From an uncultured Chitinophaga sp. (lineage in GTDB: Bacteria > Bacteroidota > Bacteroidia > Cytophagales > Cyclobacteriaceae), in assembly GCA_902168205.1 (NCBI GenBank), contig CABHOK010000017.1:62001-126000 (forward strand): 64,000 nt of DNA, read 5' to 3'. Position numbers and translations under genes: made by a program. Shown piece after piece: positions 1 through 8,959 of the stretch. How positions within the stretch are numbered: the first letter of the stretch is position 1; every line of letters begins with the position of its first letter. Below the pieces are notes generated by a model, which saw only the letters and a program-made list of their open reading frames with translations, ran no database searches and was not told the origin of the DNA.

Positions 1-83
1 ATATATAATATGTATATCTCATTGTTCAATATTTTAAAGTTCAGATCAGCATTTCATTAACTATAAATGCAGTAAAACTTGAT

Positions 84-3000
84 TTAGAATTTAACGGAAA
101 CAGTCGCACCATATGTGCGCGTTGGAGGAGTCTGACTCAAATCGTTCAAACCTGTTCCGTTTCCTGTAGTGCTGCCACTGCTGTATTCAGGATCAGCATA
201 CAGGTTGTCTTTAGCCATCCAAAGGAACAAGTTACGGCCTTGAACACTTATAGTGACGTCCTTAATAATTTTAGTACCGCTAAGAAGTGACGCAGGTAAC
301 GAGTAGGACAATGAGATCTCTCTCAACTTTATGAAATTTCCGGAAGTAACATAGTTTGATGTAACATTTCGATTAATACCATCTGACCAAAAACCATTGT
401 TCCCATTACCATTGGCGATGGCAACGCTCTTATTCTCAACATAATTTCCACTTTCGTCCATGTAAACAGAATTAGGAAAAATAAAGCTCTTGCGATCGTA
501 TACAGCGGTTCTGTATCCTGTACCTGACCAGTCTAATTCAGAACCTATACCATTGAAGATTTTATAGCCTGTACGAGCTTCAAATAATATTGAGAAACGT
601 AGCCCCTTATAACTTACCGCTGCGTTCATCCCCATTCTATTTTTAGGTGTACCATTTCCCAAAATCACAAGAGAACTTGTTTGAGTTGGAAGACCAGTCG
701 TAGAATTAACAATTACTCGCCCCTTATCATCTCTTACATAATCATATCCCATGAGTACAGGAAAAGATTGACCAGCCACAGCAGCAGAGATTGCAGTACC
801 GGTTGATCCAAGATTGATTCTGTCGAGAGTAGAGGCAATCGAATTAACTGTATTCTTAAGGTATGTATAGTTACCACCAATTGTTACTTCCCAATTATCG
901 GTCTTAATAGGCGTCACCATCAAATCGAGCTCAAGTCCCTGACTTTGTGTTTGTCCAACATTTGTCAATAAATTCTGGAAACCTGTACTATAAGCGAGAG
1001 AAGTATTAACAGTTTGATCATTTGTTTTTGTATTGAACCAAGTTACGTGAGTAGTAATACGGTCCTGTAGCGCAGACAAATCAAATCCAAATTCATAACC
1101 TTTTGTGATCTCAGGTCTCAAATCATTCGATACGATCGTACCATTAACAGTATACCCCGCTAGGCTATTATACGGAAAACCATAACCAGTTGCGCTGCCG
1201 ACCGTTGTATAAAGTTGATAAGCTCCTAAATCATCAGAAGTACCTAAATTTACTTTACCATTCTTATTTAAACCACCTCTTATCTTCAAATAACTGATGA
1301 CGTTACTCTGAGCAATTGCAGGAATAGCTTCACTAGCAACAAAAGATGCATCTACTGATGGATAAAAGAAGGATCTATTTTCTGCTGCTAACCTAGAATC
1401 CCAGTCGTTACGCGCTCTGGCCGTTACGAAGAGATAATCCTTATAACTAATTACTGCTTGGCCTAAAATCCCCATCAGGCGAGTTTTGAATTCAGCCTCC
1501 CCGTATGTTGGAGTACCCGTTCCGTTACTCAAGTTGTATAGCCCATCAATAACAAGCCCCCCTATATATGTAGACATATAGCGGTTTTCATTTTGCTTCC
1601 ATTGCCCACCTGCAACAACATTGAAATTAAAATCTCCTACAGTTTTATTGTATTGTGCCAAGAAATCAGTAAGAAGCTGGGTTTGAAAATTACTGGTTTC
1701 TGTTACAGAACCTGTAATATCACTTTTAGAGCTCATGTCTGTATTCTCAGCCCATGTTGTATAATTAAAAGCTCCAGTTGTATACTTATCAGAGTAATTT
1801 CTAGTAGATATACCTTGACGTGCGATCAAATCAAGACCAACAAAAGGTGTGACTTTTATCTCTACACTTCCTGTGAGATAATCGTTTCGTGTCTTCTGGC
1901 GATAATTATCTGCTGTAAAATATGGATTCTGATACCACGGGTTATAAAAACCATTGGGATTTGCAAACTTATTATTTCTCCAATCTTTATACTTCGTTAT
2001 GTCAACATTAGAAGGCATATTTAACATATTGGAATAAATAGATGCTGTTCTAGATGTTATATCGTACCTATTGGGAGTAAAGGAAGTACTATATGTGATC
2101 TCAACAAACTTTCCAACTTTACGCGTACCATTCAAACGCAGGGTGGCCCGATTATATTTATCACCAGGGGTTGTTCCCGTTACACTCACATATTGCCCAG
2201 ATAAGTATATACTTGACTTATCATCACCAGATGTCAATGAGAAATCTGATTGGTTAGTTACACCAGTTACCCAAAATTTGTCATGCCCATCTTTATATGA
2301 ATAGGTAGTCGAATCCTGATCTCCATCTTCAAGTTTTGGACCTAGAGGTTGCAAAGTACCGTCAAAGGCTGGTCCATAAGATTGGTTCTCTAGGTAACTG
2401 AATGCTGGATTACCGAATTCGTCAATACCATAAGCTGTACCACCCGCTCCGAATTTATTTTGAATTTTAGGAAGGAAAGCCACCTGCTGCAATGATGTAG
2501 TGTTTGACGCATTTATCTCTACTCGACCATCCTTACCTTTTTTCGTTGTAACTATCAAAGCTCCGTTTGACGCCATAGAACCATATAATGCAGCGGCTGA
2601 TCCTCCGTTAAGAACAACTATACTCTCCACATCATTGGGATTTATATTGCTAAACAGAGAAGCCGGTACTATTACATTGTCCAACACGATCAAAGCCTGA
2701 TTATCGCCCGTTAATGACCGCTGTCCGCGTAGTATAACTCTGAAATCTGGATTAACGCCACTACCTGTTGCATTGATCTGGAGACCCGCAACTTTACCTT
2801 GCAATCCTGCTGCTATATTTACAGCTTTTCCAGTATTAAGGGTTCCTGTGGTGATCACAGTGTTAGCCGAACCCATTTCCTTTTCTTTGGCTTTTAATCC
2901 TCCTGCAGTTGTGATCACAACTTCGCTTAACTGTTTTGCATCCTGAACCATCTGAACATCGATGGAAGTACGCCCACCTACCTCAATTTCCTGAGTTGCC

Positions 3001-3233
3001 AGTCCGATAAAAGAAAAAACAAGTGAAGTTCCAGAGGACGGAACAGATACCGAGTAAGCTCCATTAACATCCGTTACTGTACCATTAGTTGTACCCTTTA
3101 CCACAACGTTAACTCCCGGCAGTGCAGAGCCATCTTCCGCCGAGGTTACTTTGCCAGAGATTGTTCTGTCCTGGCCCACGCTTTCAAAACTTATCCATAG
3201 CGAGATAAGCAGAAACAGTAGAGTTTTCTTCAT
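84..3233 (-). CDS. SusC/RagA family TonB-linked outer membrane receptor
   Basis: Outer-membrane TonB-dependent transporter of the SusC/RagA class, which imports oligosaccharides or peptides together with a SusD-type lipoprotein. Residues 1-21 form a signal peptide ending SVGQ. Residues 22-108 are a carboxypeptidase-regulatory-like domain (GKVTSAEDGSALPGVNV), followed by a TonB-box-like VVITTAGG and a plug domain to about 232 (ALYGSMASNGALIVTTKKG). The rest is a 22-strand-type barrel ending in the aromatic YGATVSVKF. Length (1049 aa) is normal. The partner susD would lie downstream, beyond base 1, so pairing cannot be confirmed; the 83 bases at the window start show no ORF. The ATG start is preceded by an A/T-rich leader without Shine-Dalgarno, as usual in this phylum. 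The substrate is unknown. Confidence 0.93.
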   Translation of the reverse strand: MKKTLLFLLISLWISFESVGQDRTISGKVTSAEDGSALPGVNVVVKGTTNGTVTDVNGAYSVSVPSSGTSLVFSFIGLATQEIEVGGRTSIDVQMVQDAKQLSEVVITTAGGLKAKEKEMGSANTVITTGTLNTGKAVNIAAGLQGKVAGLQINATGSGVNPDFRVILRGQRSLTGDNQALIVLDNVIVPASLFSNINPNDVESIVVLNGGSAAALYGSMASNGALIVTTKKGKDGRVEINASNTTSLQQVAFLPKIQNKFGAGGTAYGIDEFGNPAFSYLENQSYGPAFDGTLQPLGPKLEDGDQDSTTYSYKDGHDKFWVTGVTNQSDFSLTSGDDKSSIYLSGQYVSVTGTTPGDKYNRATLRLNGTRKVGKFVEITYSTSFTPNRYDITSRTASIYSNMLNMPSNVDITKYKDWRNNKFANPNGFYNPWYQNPYFTADNYRQKTRNDYLTGSVEIKVTPFVGLDLIARQGISTRNYSDKYTTGAFNYTTWAENTDMSSKSDITGSVTETSNFQTQLLTDFLAQYNKTVGDFNFNVVAGGQWKQNENRYMSTYIGGLVIDGLYNLSNGTGTPTYGEAEFKTRLMGILGQAVISYKDYLFVTARARNDWDSRLAAENRSFFYPSVDASFVASEAIPAIAQSNVISYLKIRGGLNKNGKVNLGTSDDLGAYQLYTTVGSATGYGFPYNSLAGYTVNGTIVSNDLRPEITKGYEFGFDLSALQDRITTHVTWFNTKTNDQTVNTSLAYSTGFQNLLTNVGQTQSQGLELDLMVTPIKTDNWEVTIGGNYTYLKNTVNSIASTLDRINLGSTGTAISAAVAGQSFPVLMGYDYVRDDKGRVIVNSTTGLPTQTSSLVILGNGTPKNRMGMNAAVSYKGLRFSILFEARTGYKIFNGIGSELDWSGTGYRTAVYDRKSFIFPNSVYMDESGNYVENKSVAIANGNGNNGFWSDGINRNVTSNYVTSGNFIKLREISLSYSLPASLLSGTKIIKDVTISVQGRNLFLWMAKDNLYADPEYSSGSTTGNGTGLNDLSQTPPTRTYGATVSVKF

Positions 3234-3446
3234 ACTTTAATGTTTAGGTTATAAAGCCTTAAAGTTGAAGAAGCTTAAACCAGCAAAAAATCGCGTTGTC
3301 GAGGTAATCTTAAAAATATATAACCACTACAAATGGGGTACATATATCCATAACTCAGAACGCAAACGATGTCTTCACGCTGAATTGTGACGACCTTGCC
3401 TCTTTCATTTAAAGAAATATATGTTCGCTTGTTGAAATAAGCTTTA

Positions 3447-3454
3447 CAAAATTA
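3447..3454 (-). promoter_or_regulatory. possible TAnnTTTG -7 element upstream of the SusC gene
   Basis: On the minus strand this reads TAATTTTG, matching the Bacteroidota -7 consensus TAnnTTTG. It lies about 214 bases upstream of the receptor start, which would leave a long leader. No TTG occurs at the expected -33 spacing, so this is a weak call. The space 3234-3731 otherwise holds only the terminator at 3633-3667. Confidence 0.22.
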
Positions 3455-3632
3455 CCTCCAACTGCCTCCAGGAACACGGGTAAAGAACAACTTCCTATAT
3501 CACCACAATATCGTATGGAGGCGTCATGCATAACATATATAGTCTTTCGACATTCTCTGATATTTAATGGATATATAGCCGAAGGAATTCAATTATATAC
3601 TTCTAATTTTGTATAGCTTAACGTGACAGAGA

Positions 3633-3667
3633 AATAAAAAAAGAAAGGCCATCAGATGATGGCCTTT
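3633..3667 (-). terminator. intrinsic terminator after the LuxR-type response regulator
   Basis: Perfect 11-bp inverted repeat, AAAGGCCATCA at 3644-3654 and its complement at 3657-3667, with a 2-base loop. Read on the minus strand it is followed by a T-rich run (TTTCTTTTTTTATTTC). It lies 65 bases past the stop of the regulator gene. Confidence 0.8.
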
Positions 3668-3731
3668 CAAAGCACCCGATTAATCAGGTGTACTTCAGGT
3701 GAAATTATTTATAGTTTTATCTATAGCAGTC

Positions 3732-4376
3732 TTAGATAATCGACACAAGTTTATCGTTAATGGCTTTCTTAACCACTTCCGATTTACTTCCCACTTTCAA
3801 TTTGCGATATATATTCTTGATATGTGTTTTGGAAGTTTCCTGCGATATCTGAAGTTGCGCTGCTATCTGGGTATAGCTTTTACCTTCTGTTACAAGCTTT
3901 AATACTTCGGTTTCGCGGTCAGATAATGGAGATACAGGGTTTACCCAGAAGGTTTCCAGCAAGGTGCGAGTAAATACAGGGCTTAGGTATGCGCCTCCGT
4001 CAAGAATTTTATCCAATGCTGTTAAGAAATGCGACAGGCCTGATTCCTGCAGTACATACCCGGTAACACCGGCTGCTATAGTTGACAGGAATAATTCACG
4101 CTGACGCTCTCCGGTAACAACCAGAAATTCTGTCTGCGGACGTTTCTCACGAATACATTTGATGGCTTCGATTCCTTCAATACCCGCAAAAACCAGATCC
4201 ATTACAATAAGATCCGGAGATGTCTTATTGAGTTCTTTTATAGCTTCTTCGCATGAGCTATACGAGTTAATGAGTGAACAACGGCTATTTGATTCAATAG
4301 CGTAACTGAGTCCTTCACGTGTTCTGGCATCTTCTATAATCAGAATCAGCCTTGCCTTAAATCTTCCTTGTATCAT
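3732..4376 (-). CDS. NarL/FixJ-type response regulator (REC + LuxR HTH)
   Basis: Cytoplasmic two-component response regulator, 214 aa. A receiver domain spans residues 9-125 with acidic pair E15/D16 and phospho-acceptor D60 in LIVMDL. A LuxR-type HTH covers about 150-212 (LSDRETEVLKLVTEGKSYTQIA, then SQETSKTHIKNIYRKL). The conserved receiver lysine (GYLLK in NarL) is replaced by Q110 in GYVLQE, which could alter phosphorylation chemistry. The gene lies downstream of, and co-directional with, a PAS histidine kinase, but a 471-base repeat-bearing gap with its own promoter-like motif separates them. The partnership is inferred from adjacency. Targets are unknown. Confidence 0.9.
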   Translation of the reverse strand: MIQGRFKARLILIIEDARTREGLSYAIESNSRCSLINSYSSCEEAIKELNKTSPDLIVMDLVFAGIEGIEAIKCIREKRPQTEFLVVTGERQRELFLSTIAAGVTGYVLQESGLSHFLTALDKILDGGAYLSPVFTRTLLETFWVNPVSPLSDRETEVLKLVTEGKSYTQIAAQLQISQETSKTHIKNIYRKLKVGSKSEVVKKAINDKLVSII

Positions 4377-4446
4377 GTTACTCTTTTTAGATAAATCGTT
4401 TAAATCCTTTCAATTTCGCATAGAGAACAGTTCTCATTTGCTTTGT

Positions 4447-4478
4447 CAAACTTATCTAAGAAGGTATATGTGGCACAA
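4447..4478 (-). promoter_or_regulatory. putative promoter of the response regulator gene
   Basis: Minus-strand TTG (4476-4478), 21-base spacer and TAAGTTTG (4447-4454). This matches the Flavobacterium/Bacteroides pattern TTG-N17-23-TAnnTTTG. It sits about 70 bases upstream of the regulator ATG. Confidence 0.5.
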
Positions 4479-4673
4479 TCCTGTTATTACTCACTACCAT
4501 GTGGGTAATTCACTCAGTAGGGTATCCGTATTTTTACTTATATAGTGGTAGAGATTGCATGAGAAATACTACGGAATTCAGACTATATATGAATACTGCT
4601 GTTGCCAAACGATTTTATCTGAAACTATCCGCGTGATGTGATGGAAACGCCTGAGAATGGAATCTAAACAAAG

Positions 4674-4740
4674 AACGCACAGAGTACGCAGAGAAAAGAC
4701 CCTCTCTATAAAAACTCTGCAACCCCGTGCGTAGACTTTC
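4674..4740. repeat. palindromic intergenic repeat, unit 1
   Basis: The arm at 4674-4693 (ACGCACAGAGTACGCAGAG core) pairs imperfectly, with G-U pairs, with the arm at about 4718-4737 (CTCTGCAACCCCGTGCGTAG). The interior is AAAGACCCTCTCTATAAAAA. A second, clearly homologous unit lies at 4783-4847. REP-like element between the kinase and regulator genes. Confidence 0.6.
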
Positions 4741-4782
4741 AATGTTTAAAGAAGCACAGCCTGCTTCCCTCTATTTCTTAAA

Positions 4783-4847
4783 AACGCACAGAACTCACAA
4801 AGAAAAGACCCTCTCTATAAAAACTCTGTGGCCCCGTGCGTAGACCT
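4783..4847. repeat. palindromic intergenic repeat, unit 2
   Basis: Imperfect copy of the element at 4674-4740. It shares an exact interior (AAAGACCCTCTCTATAAAAA) and the end CCCCGTGCGTAGAC. It abuts the stop codon of the histidine kinase gene. Together with the promoter motif at 4447-4478 it accounts for the noncoding space 4377-4847. Confidence 0.6.
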
Positions 4848-5915
4848 TTATTCTATTTCTACCGGCTGGTGGTATAGCTGATTAGGAATTTGTATTCTGA
4901 AGATTGTTCCTTCTCCTACTTTCGATTGAACTTCAATCTTTCCCTTCAGCCGTTCTATTGTATCTTTTACAATGAACAAACCTAAACCTGTTCCTTGTCC
5001 TTGATCGGTAGCGCGAAAGAACAAGTCGAATATTTTATCCAGGTAGGCTTGTGCTATACCTATGCCGTTATCTTCTATTCGAATATCACAAACTTCTTCC
5101 GTGATCAATGCTGCAATTTTGACGAATGGATTTTGCTTTTGCAAGTCCATGTACTTTATAGCGTTGGAAAGAATATTTGTGACTATAGTTTGTACTCTGA
5201 CCTTATCTGATAATAACTCAACATCCCCCGCTATATTCCATACTATACTAACGGACCGATCGGGGTAAACATTTTTAAGGTTCTCTACTTCTTCTGAGAG
5301 AAGTTTTTCAAGGTCTATCCTTTCGCGCTGCAACGCCAGCTTCTCATTACGATAGAAATTATTCATTTCATCGATAAATGAATCCAGCCGCTGCAGGCTT
5401 TTCTTGATCAAACTTAGGTATTGCGCCTGCTCTTCGAAGGAGGCTTTCTCTGCTATTTTAACCAATCCGAGTGCCGACATGAGGGGGGCTTTCATATCGT
5501 GTGTGGTCTTATAGATAACCTGATCCAACTGTTGGTTCGAGCGGATCAGTTCCTGCTCACGTAATTTTTTCGGAGTAATATTATATAGCTTTAATACTAA
5601 TCCCTGAGGTTCGTTCTGATCAAAGAGCTTCGTGACATTCACATCGAAGTAAACCTCGTGGTTGTTACCATCGGTGAATACAAATTCATCTGTTATATGA
5701 TCTTCGCTTTTATGCAGACTGCTGGTCCACTTCAGCAATCTCTGCTGATCCACGAAGTCAAGAATACTCCGTCCTAGCAAGGAGGGTATTTCAACTCCCA
5801 GCACTTTGGTAACAGACGATGAAACATACCGGATGTGAAACAACCGGTCTATCACTATAAAAATGTCCTCAGAGTTTTCAACAAGCTCTCTGAACAGTTC
5901 TTCCCTACATTTCAT
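4848..5915 (-). CDS. soluble PAS-domain sensor histidine kinase
   Basis: Cytoplasmic sensor kinase of about 355 aa with no membrane segment. A PAS domain covers about residues 7-115. HisKA has its phospho-acceptor in the motif THDMKAPL (H139 with this start), and the HATPase has an N-box SNAIKYM, G1 IEDNGIGIA and G2 GQGTGLGLF. I place the start at the ATG at 5913-5915. A TTG three codons upstream (5924) is in frame but less likely. It follows two YfiR-like secreted proteins on the same strand and precedes a LuxR-type regulator, so the four may form a signalling unit. Being soluble, it needs a bridging partner if the signal is periplasmic. Confidence 0.9.
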   Translation of the reverse strand: MKCREELFRELVENSEDIFIVIDRLFHIRYVSSSVTKVLGVEIPSLLGRSILDFVDQQRLLKWTSSLHKSEDHITDEFVFTDGNNHEVYFDVNVTKLFDQNEPQGLVLKLYNITPKKLREQELIRSNQQLDQVIYKTTHDMKAPLMSALGLVKIAEKASFEEQAQYLSLIKKSLQRLDSFIDEMNNFYRNEKLALQRERIDLEKLLSEEVENLKNVYPDRSVSIVWNIAGDVELLSDKVRVQTIVTNILSNAIKYMDLQKQNPFVKIAALITEEVCDIRIEDNGIGIAQAYLDKIFDLFFRATDQGQGTGLGLFIVKDTIERLKGKIEVQSKVGEGTIFRIQIPNQLYHQPVEIE

Positions 5916-5959
5916 TCTCCACAAGCAAGTAAAAAACCTGCTCTTTTGTTCCTGAACTA

Positions 5960-6472
5960 CTAAATCAATATCGCCATGCTGCTTAGCTGGCTTGATATCT
6001 TAAGATTTGAACCATTAACCGTTGCCTGGTTTAATTCAAATTTCAATTTTCCATCTACTACTTTGAAGTTTATGCAACTTCCCTTCTGTCCTAAACCATT
6101 ACCATCGGTTATGGTTAGAATAGACTTTCCAGCAGTTGTATTTTTAATGGTGTCGAAATCTTTGTTCTTTGATTTACCGACATACACTACCTGGCAATCA
6201 GAAGATTCGGCAGGTGAACTCAATTTCTTGATCACATACTTCTTGCTTCCTTTTGGTTTGCCATCGTACCACTGCTTGAGGGTATTGAAGACGTTGTCAT
6301 CTCCGATAACTCCAACTACAAACTCACCAGCTTCACCTTCATTGGGCCACTGCACATACTTAATAAAGTTGTACAACATAGCTGCATGAATTTCATGGGG
6401 TGGCCTTTCCTGAGCTACACCCGTCCCGATCGTAATGAAGATCGAAAAAACTAACAAAATAGAGGTTCTCAT
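5960..6472 (-). CDS. YfiR/DUF4154 family secreted protein (copy 1)
   Basis: Periplasmic protein of 170 aa with signal peptide 1-21 (ending GTGVAQ) and a DUF4154/YfiR domain: the opening MLYNFIKYVQWP, the GVIGDDNVFNTLKQW strand, and the GSCINFKVVDGKLKFELN then SSMAILI close. In Pseudomonas, YfiR represses the diguanylate cyclase YfiN; no cyclase is visible here. It is about half identical to the neighbouring gene at 6566-7078, so the two arose by tandem duplication. It sits 44 bases ahead of the histidine kinase on the same strand, suggesting co-transcription. A single C-x-I motif (C149 region) is absent from the paralogue. Confidence 0.85.
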   Translation of the reverse strand: MRTSILLVFSIFITIGTGVAQERPPHEIHAAMLYNFIKYVQWPNEGEAGEFVVGVIGDDNVFNTLKQWYDGKPKGSKKYVIKKLSSPAESSDCQVVYVGKSKNKDFDTIKNTTAGKSILTITDGNGLGQKGSCINFKVVDGKLKFELNQATVNGSNLKISSQLSSMAILI

Positions 6473-6520
6473 AGATTAAGTTTATTTGGGCTCTTACTAC
6501 TAAATCTATGAATTAATATG

Positions 6521-6549
6521 GAAAAAACCCCGAAGAGTAACCTCCGAGG
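6521..6549 (-). terminator. terminator between the two YfiR-like genes
   Basis: The minus-strand transcript forms an 8-bp stem (CCTCGGAG with CTTCGGGG, two G-U pairs) followed directly by TTTTTT. It lies 17 bases after the stop of the upstream paralogue, so downstream expression would need readthrough or an internal promoter. Confidence 0.6.
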
Positions 6550-6565
6550 CTTTCCAAACAACCCA

Positions 6566-7078
6566 TTAAATCAATATCGCCATAGAGGAAAGCGAACCGG
6601 ATACCTTCAGGTTAGATGCTTCGATAGCTTTCTGGTTCAATTCGAATTTAAGCTTGCTATCAACTGTCTTGAAGTTGATACCACTTCCTTTCTCTCCTAA
6701 TCCGTTCTTATCCGTAATTACCAGGGTACCTTTACCCTTTACCTTTGAATTTACCGCATCAAACTCGCCACTTTTCGATTTGTCAATGTAAAGTACGTGA
6801 CAATCACCTACTTCAGCAGCGGAGTTGAATTTCTTAATAACATATGTCTTAGATCCTCTTGGTTTACCACCATACCATTCGGTAAGCGTTTTGTAAACGT
6901 CATTGCTTCCAATTACACCTATTACAAACTCGCCACCAGTTGCCTGATCAGGCCACTGAACATAGCGGGTGAAATTGAAAACCATCATGGAATACACTTC
7001 GTGCATGGGCCGCTCTTGCGCCCGTAGGCTCCCCGTTATAAGAAGGAGGGCTACTGCAAGGGTACTTAATTTTCTCAT
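6566..7078 (-). CDS. YfiR/DUF4154 family secreted protein (copy 2)
   Basis: Paralogue of the downstream neighbour: 170 aa from the ATG at 7076-7078, which gives a clean signal peptide (MRKLSTLAVALLLITGSLRAQ). The reading frame extends 23 codons further upstream, but that part is neither signal-like nor conserved with the sister protein. The domain begins MMVFNFTRYVQWPDQ and ends LSSMAILI, identical to the last seven residues of copy 1. Role as in YfiR (periplasmic regulator or ligand-binding protein) is inferred from family only. It has its own terminator downstream. Confidence 0.85.
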   Translation of the reverse strand: MRKLSTLAVALLLITGSLRAQERPMHEVYSMMVFNFTRYVQWPDQATGGEFVIGVIGSNDVYKTLTEWYGGKPRGSKTYVIKKFNSAAEVGDCHVLYIDKSKSGEFDAVNSKVKGKGTLVITDKNGLGEKGSGINFKTVDSKLKFELNQKAIEASNLKVSGSLSSMAILI

Positions 7079-7187
7079 AAAACTGTTGATAGGTTGTTGT
7101 TTGATGACACAAAGATAGATCAGCCCTAATAATTGGGGGATTCCCATATATGGGTTAACCTTATCGATGTAAGTTTTTTCCCAATGA

Positions 7188-8258
7188 TTACTTAATATAG
7201 CGGAAATCGTGGCCCGCCTTTAACTGAAGTAGAAACTCATAAATGAGATTGATAACGTTTTCTACATCATCTTTGTGAACCATTTCAACTGTGGTATGCA
7301 TATATTTAAGTGGTAATGAAATGAGTGCAGATGCTACTCCTTCTGCAGAATATGCAAAGGAGTCAGTATCAGTACCTGTAGAACGCGATACGGCCTGGCG
7401 CTGGAACGGAATCTTGCGCTTCTGGGCTGTTTCGATAACCATTTTAAGAACGTTGTTCTGCACTGCAGGACCGTAACAAACTACCGGACCGCTTCCGGCC
7501 TTCAGGTTACCACTCTCCTTTTTATTATACATAGGCGACTGCGTATCGTGCGTAACATCTGTACAGATAGCCAAATCCGGCTTCAGTCTGCGGGAAATCA
7601 TTTCTGCTCCGCGTAAACCAATCTCCTCCTGTACAGCATTTACTATATATAGTCCAAATGGCAACTTCTTTTTGTTTTCGTGTAATCGGCGCGTTACCTC
7701 TGCGATCATATAGCCGCCCATGCGATTGTCCAGCGCACGACCTACGAGCCAGTTCTTATTCAGCTCCATCAGTTCATCTTCAAACGTTATCACGCAGCCT
7801 ACGTGCACCCCCATATCTTCGACTTCTTTCTTGGAAGCGGCACCTATATCAATAAATATATTCTTTAATGAAGGAGCTTCCTCTTTAGCAGCATCGCGCA
7901 CGTGTATAGCGGGCCAGCCGAATACACCTTTAATAACTCCTTTGTCTGTATGAATATTTACGCGCTTGGACGGTGCTATCTGATGATCTGATCCTCCATT
8001 TCTGCGCACATATATATAGCCATCTTCGGTAATATAGTTTACAAACCACGAGATCTCATCAGCATGCGCTTCGATAACAACTTTGTAAGATGCTTTCGGA
8101 TTGATAATACCTACAGCTGTTCCGTATACATCTACCATGTGATCGTTGATATAGGGCTTTATATAATCAAGCCAGATTTGCTGTCCTGACGATTCGAAAC
8201 CGGTTGGCGATGCATTGTTAAGATACTCGTAAAGAAATTGTTTGCTTTTCTTATCCAT
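7188..8258 (-). CDS. M42 family metallo-aminopeptidase
   Basis: Cytoplasmic di-metal aminopeptidase/endoglucanase-like peptidase of family M42 (FrvX/YsdC/TET type), 356 aa, usual length. Metal and catalytic residues are visible: H65 and D67 in EAHADE, bridging D177 in ALDNRMGG, catalytic E211 with E212 in NAVQEEIGLRG, D234 in CTDVTHD, and H321 in YMHTTVE. It presumably trims peptides from the N terminus and forms a large oligomer, as family members do. It stands alone between the YfiR pair and the NlpC/P60 gene. Confidence 0.92.
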   Translation of the reverse strand: MDKKSKQFLYEYLNNASPTGFESSGQQIWLDYIKPYINDHMVDVYGTAVGIINPKASYKVVIEAHADEISWFVNYITEDGYIYVRRNGGSDHQIAPSKRVNIHTDKGVIKGVFGWPAIHVRDAAKEEAPSLKNIFIDIGAASKKEVEDMGVHVGCVITFEDELMELNKNWLVGRALDNRMGGYMIAEVTRRLHENKKKLPFGLYIVNAVQEEIGLRGAEMISRRLKPDLAICTDVTHDTQSPMYNKKESGNLKAGSGPVVCYGPAVQNNVLKMVIETAQKRKIPFQRQAVSRSTGTDTDSFAYSAEGVASALISLPLKYMHTTVEMVHKDDVENVINLIYEFLLQLKAGHDFRYIK

Positions 8259-8419
8259 GGTCTGTTTAAAAATTTAAAGTTCTTAATACTATTAATTTAA
8301 TAAGATGGTAATTCTACATTACCGCTATATATCTTCTTACTCCACTGCAGGTATATATTTCATCGCGACAACGCCTGCAACAGACTGGTTTATTATACTA
8401 TACTATACTATAGCTATAC

Positions 8420-8923
8420 TTAATCAATGATACGCCTCGCTCCGCGAAATCGTTTTATATAGTAATCCGAAAAAATATTAGTCTCCACCACTCCCAGTGA
8501 AGAGGAAGCGTGAATAAATTTGACATTGTCTTTTGACTTCACATCAGTAACAAGACCTACGTGCGTTACCTTCCTCTTCTTTTTACCGGTTGCAAAGAAC
8601 ACCAGATCGCCCGGCTCAATGTCGTTCATCTTTTTTATTTCCTTGCCGATCTTGCTCTGATCTTCCGAGCTGCGTGGAAGTGATACATCGATGGCGCGAA
8701 AAGAATTGATAAGTAAACCGGAGCAATCCATACCCGATCGTGTTGTGCCTCCGTACTTATAGGGAGTACCTATAAATGTACGGGCCGTGCTGATCACTTT
8801 GTCCACTTGCTTATCCCTAACATTCACTTGTTTGTGAGAAGCACAAGAGAAAAAAAGTGTTGCTACCCCAGCGATTGTAAGAAGAAGCTTTTGATTAATT
8901 TTGAGTTGAAAAAATGGCTTCAT
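8420..8923 (-). CDS. NlpC/P60 (C40) cell-wall peptidase lipoprotein
   Basis: Lipoprotein of 167 aa. Signal and lipobox end LFFSC with lipidated C27. The C40 domain follows: nucleophile C67 in GMDCSGL, H121 in VTHVGLVTD, and third polar residue H138 in FIHASSS. These are hydrolases of gamma-D-Glu-diaminopimelate bonds in peptidoglycan stems. It is divergent from the GlcD-type oxidase with only 36 bases between start codons. The final residues ([10 protein letters not shown]) match the usual C40 end. Confidence 0.9.
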   Translation of the reverse strand: MKPFFQLKINQKLLLTIAGVATLFFSCASHKQVNVRDKQVDKVISTARTFIGTPYKYGGTTRSGMDCSGLLINSFRAIDVSLPRSSEDQSKIGKEIKKMNDIEPGDLVFFATGKKKRKVTHVGLVTDVKSKDNVKFIHASSSLGVVETNIFSDYYIKRFRGARRIID

Positions 8924-8944
8924 AATCTAGCTTAAAAAGTAAAA

Positions 8945-8952
8945 CAAATATA
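8945..8952 (-). promoter_or_regulatory. possible -7 element for the NlpC/P60 gene
   Basis: Minus-strand TATATTTG fits TAnnTTTG and lies 21 bases before the ATG of the lipoprotein gene. No clear TTG appears upstream at the right distance, and the -33 region would fall inside the divergent oxidase gene. Confidence 0.3.
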
Positions 8953-8959
8953 CTGATTC

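Noticed and set aside
1593-2024. 143-codon plus-strand Cys/Ile-rich frame
   Set aside because: Antisense to the SusC receptor, with unusual Cys/Ile content and no family resemblance.
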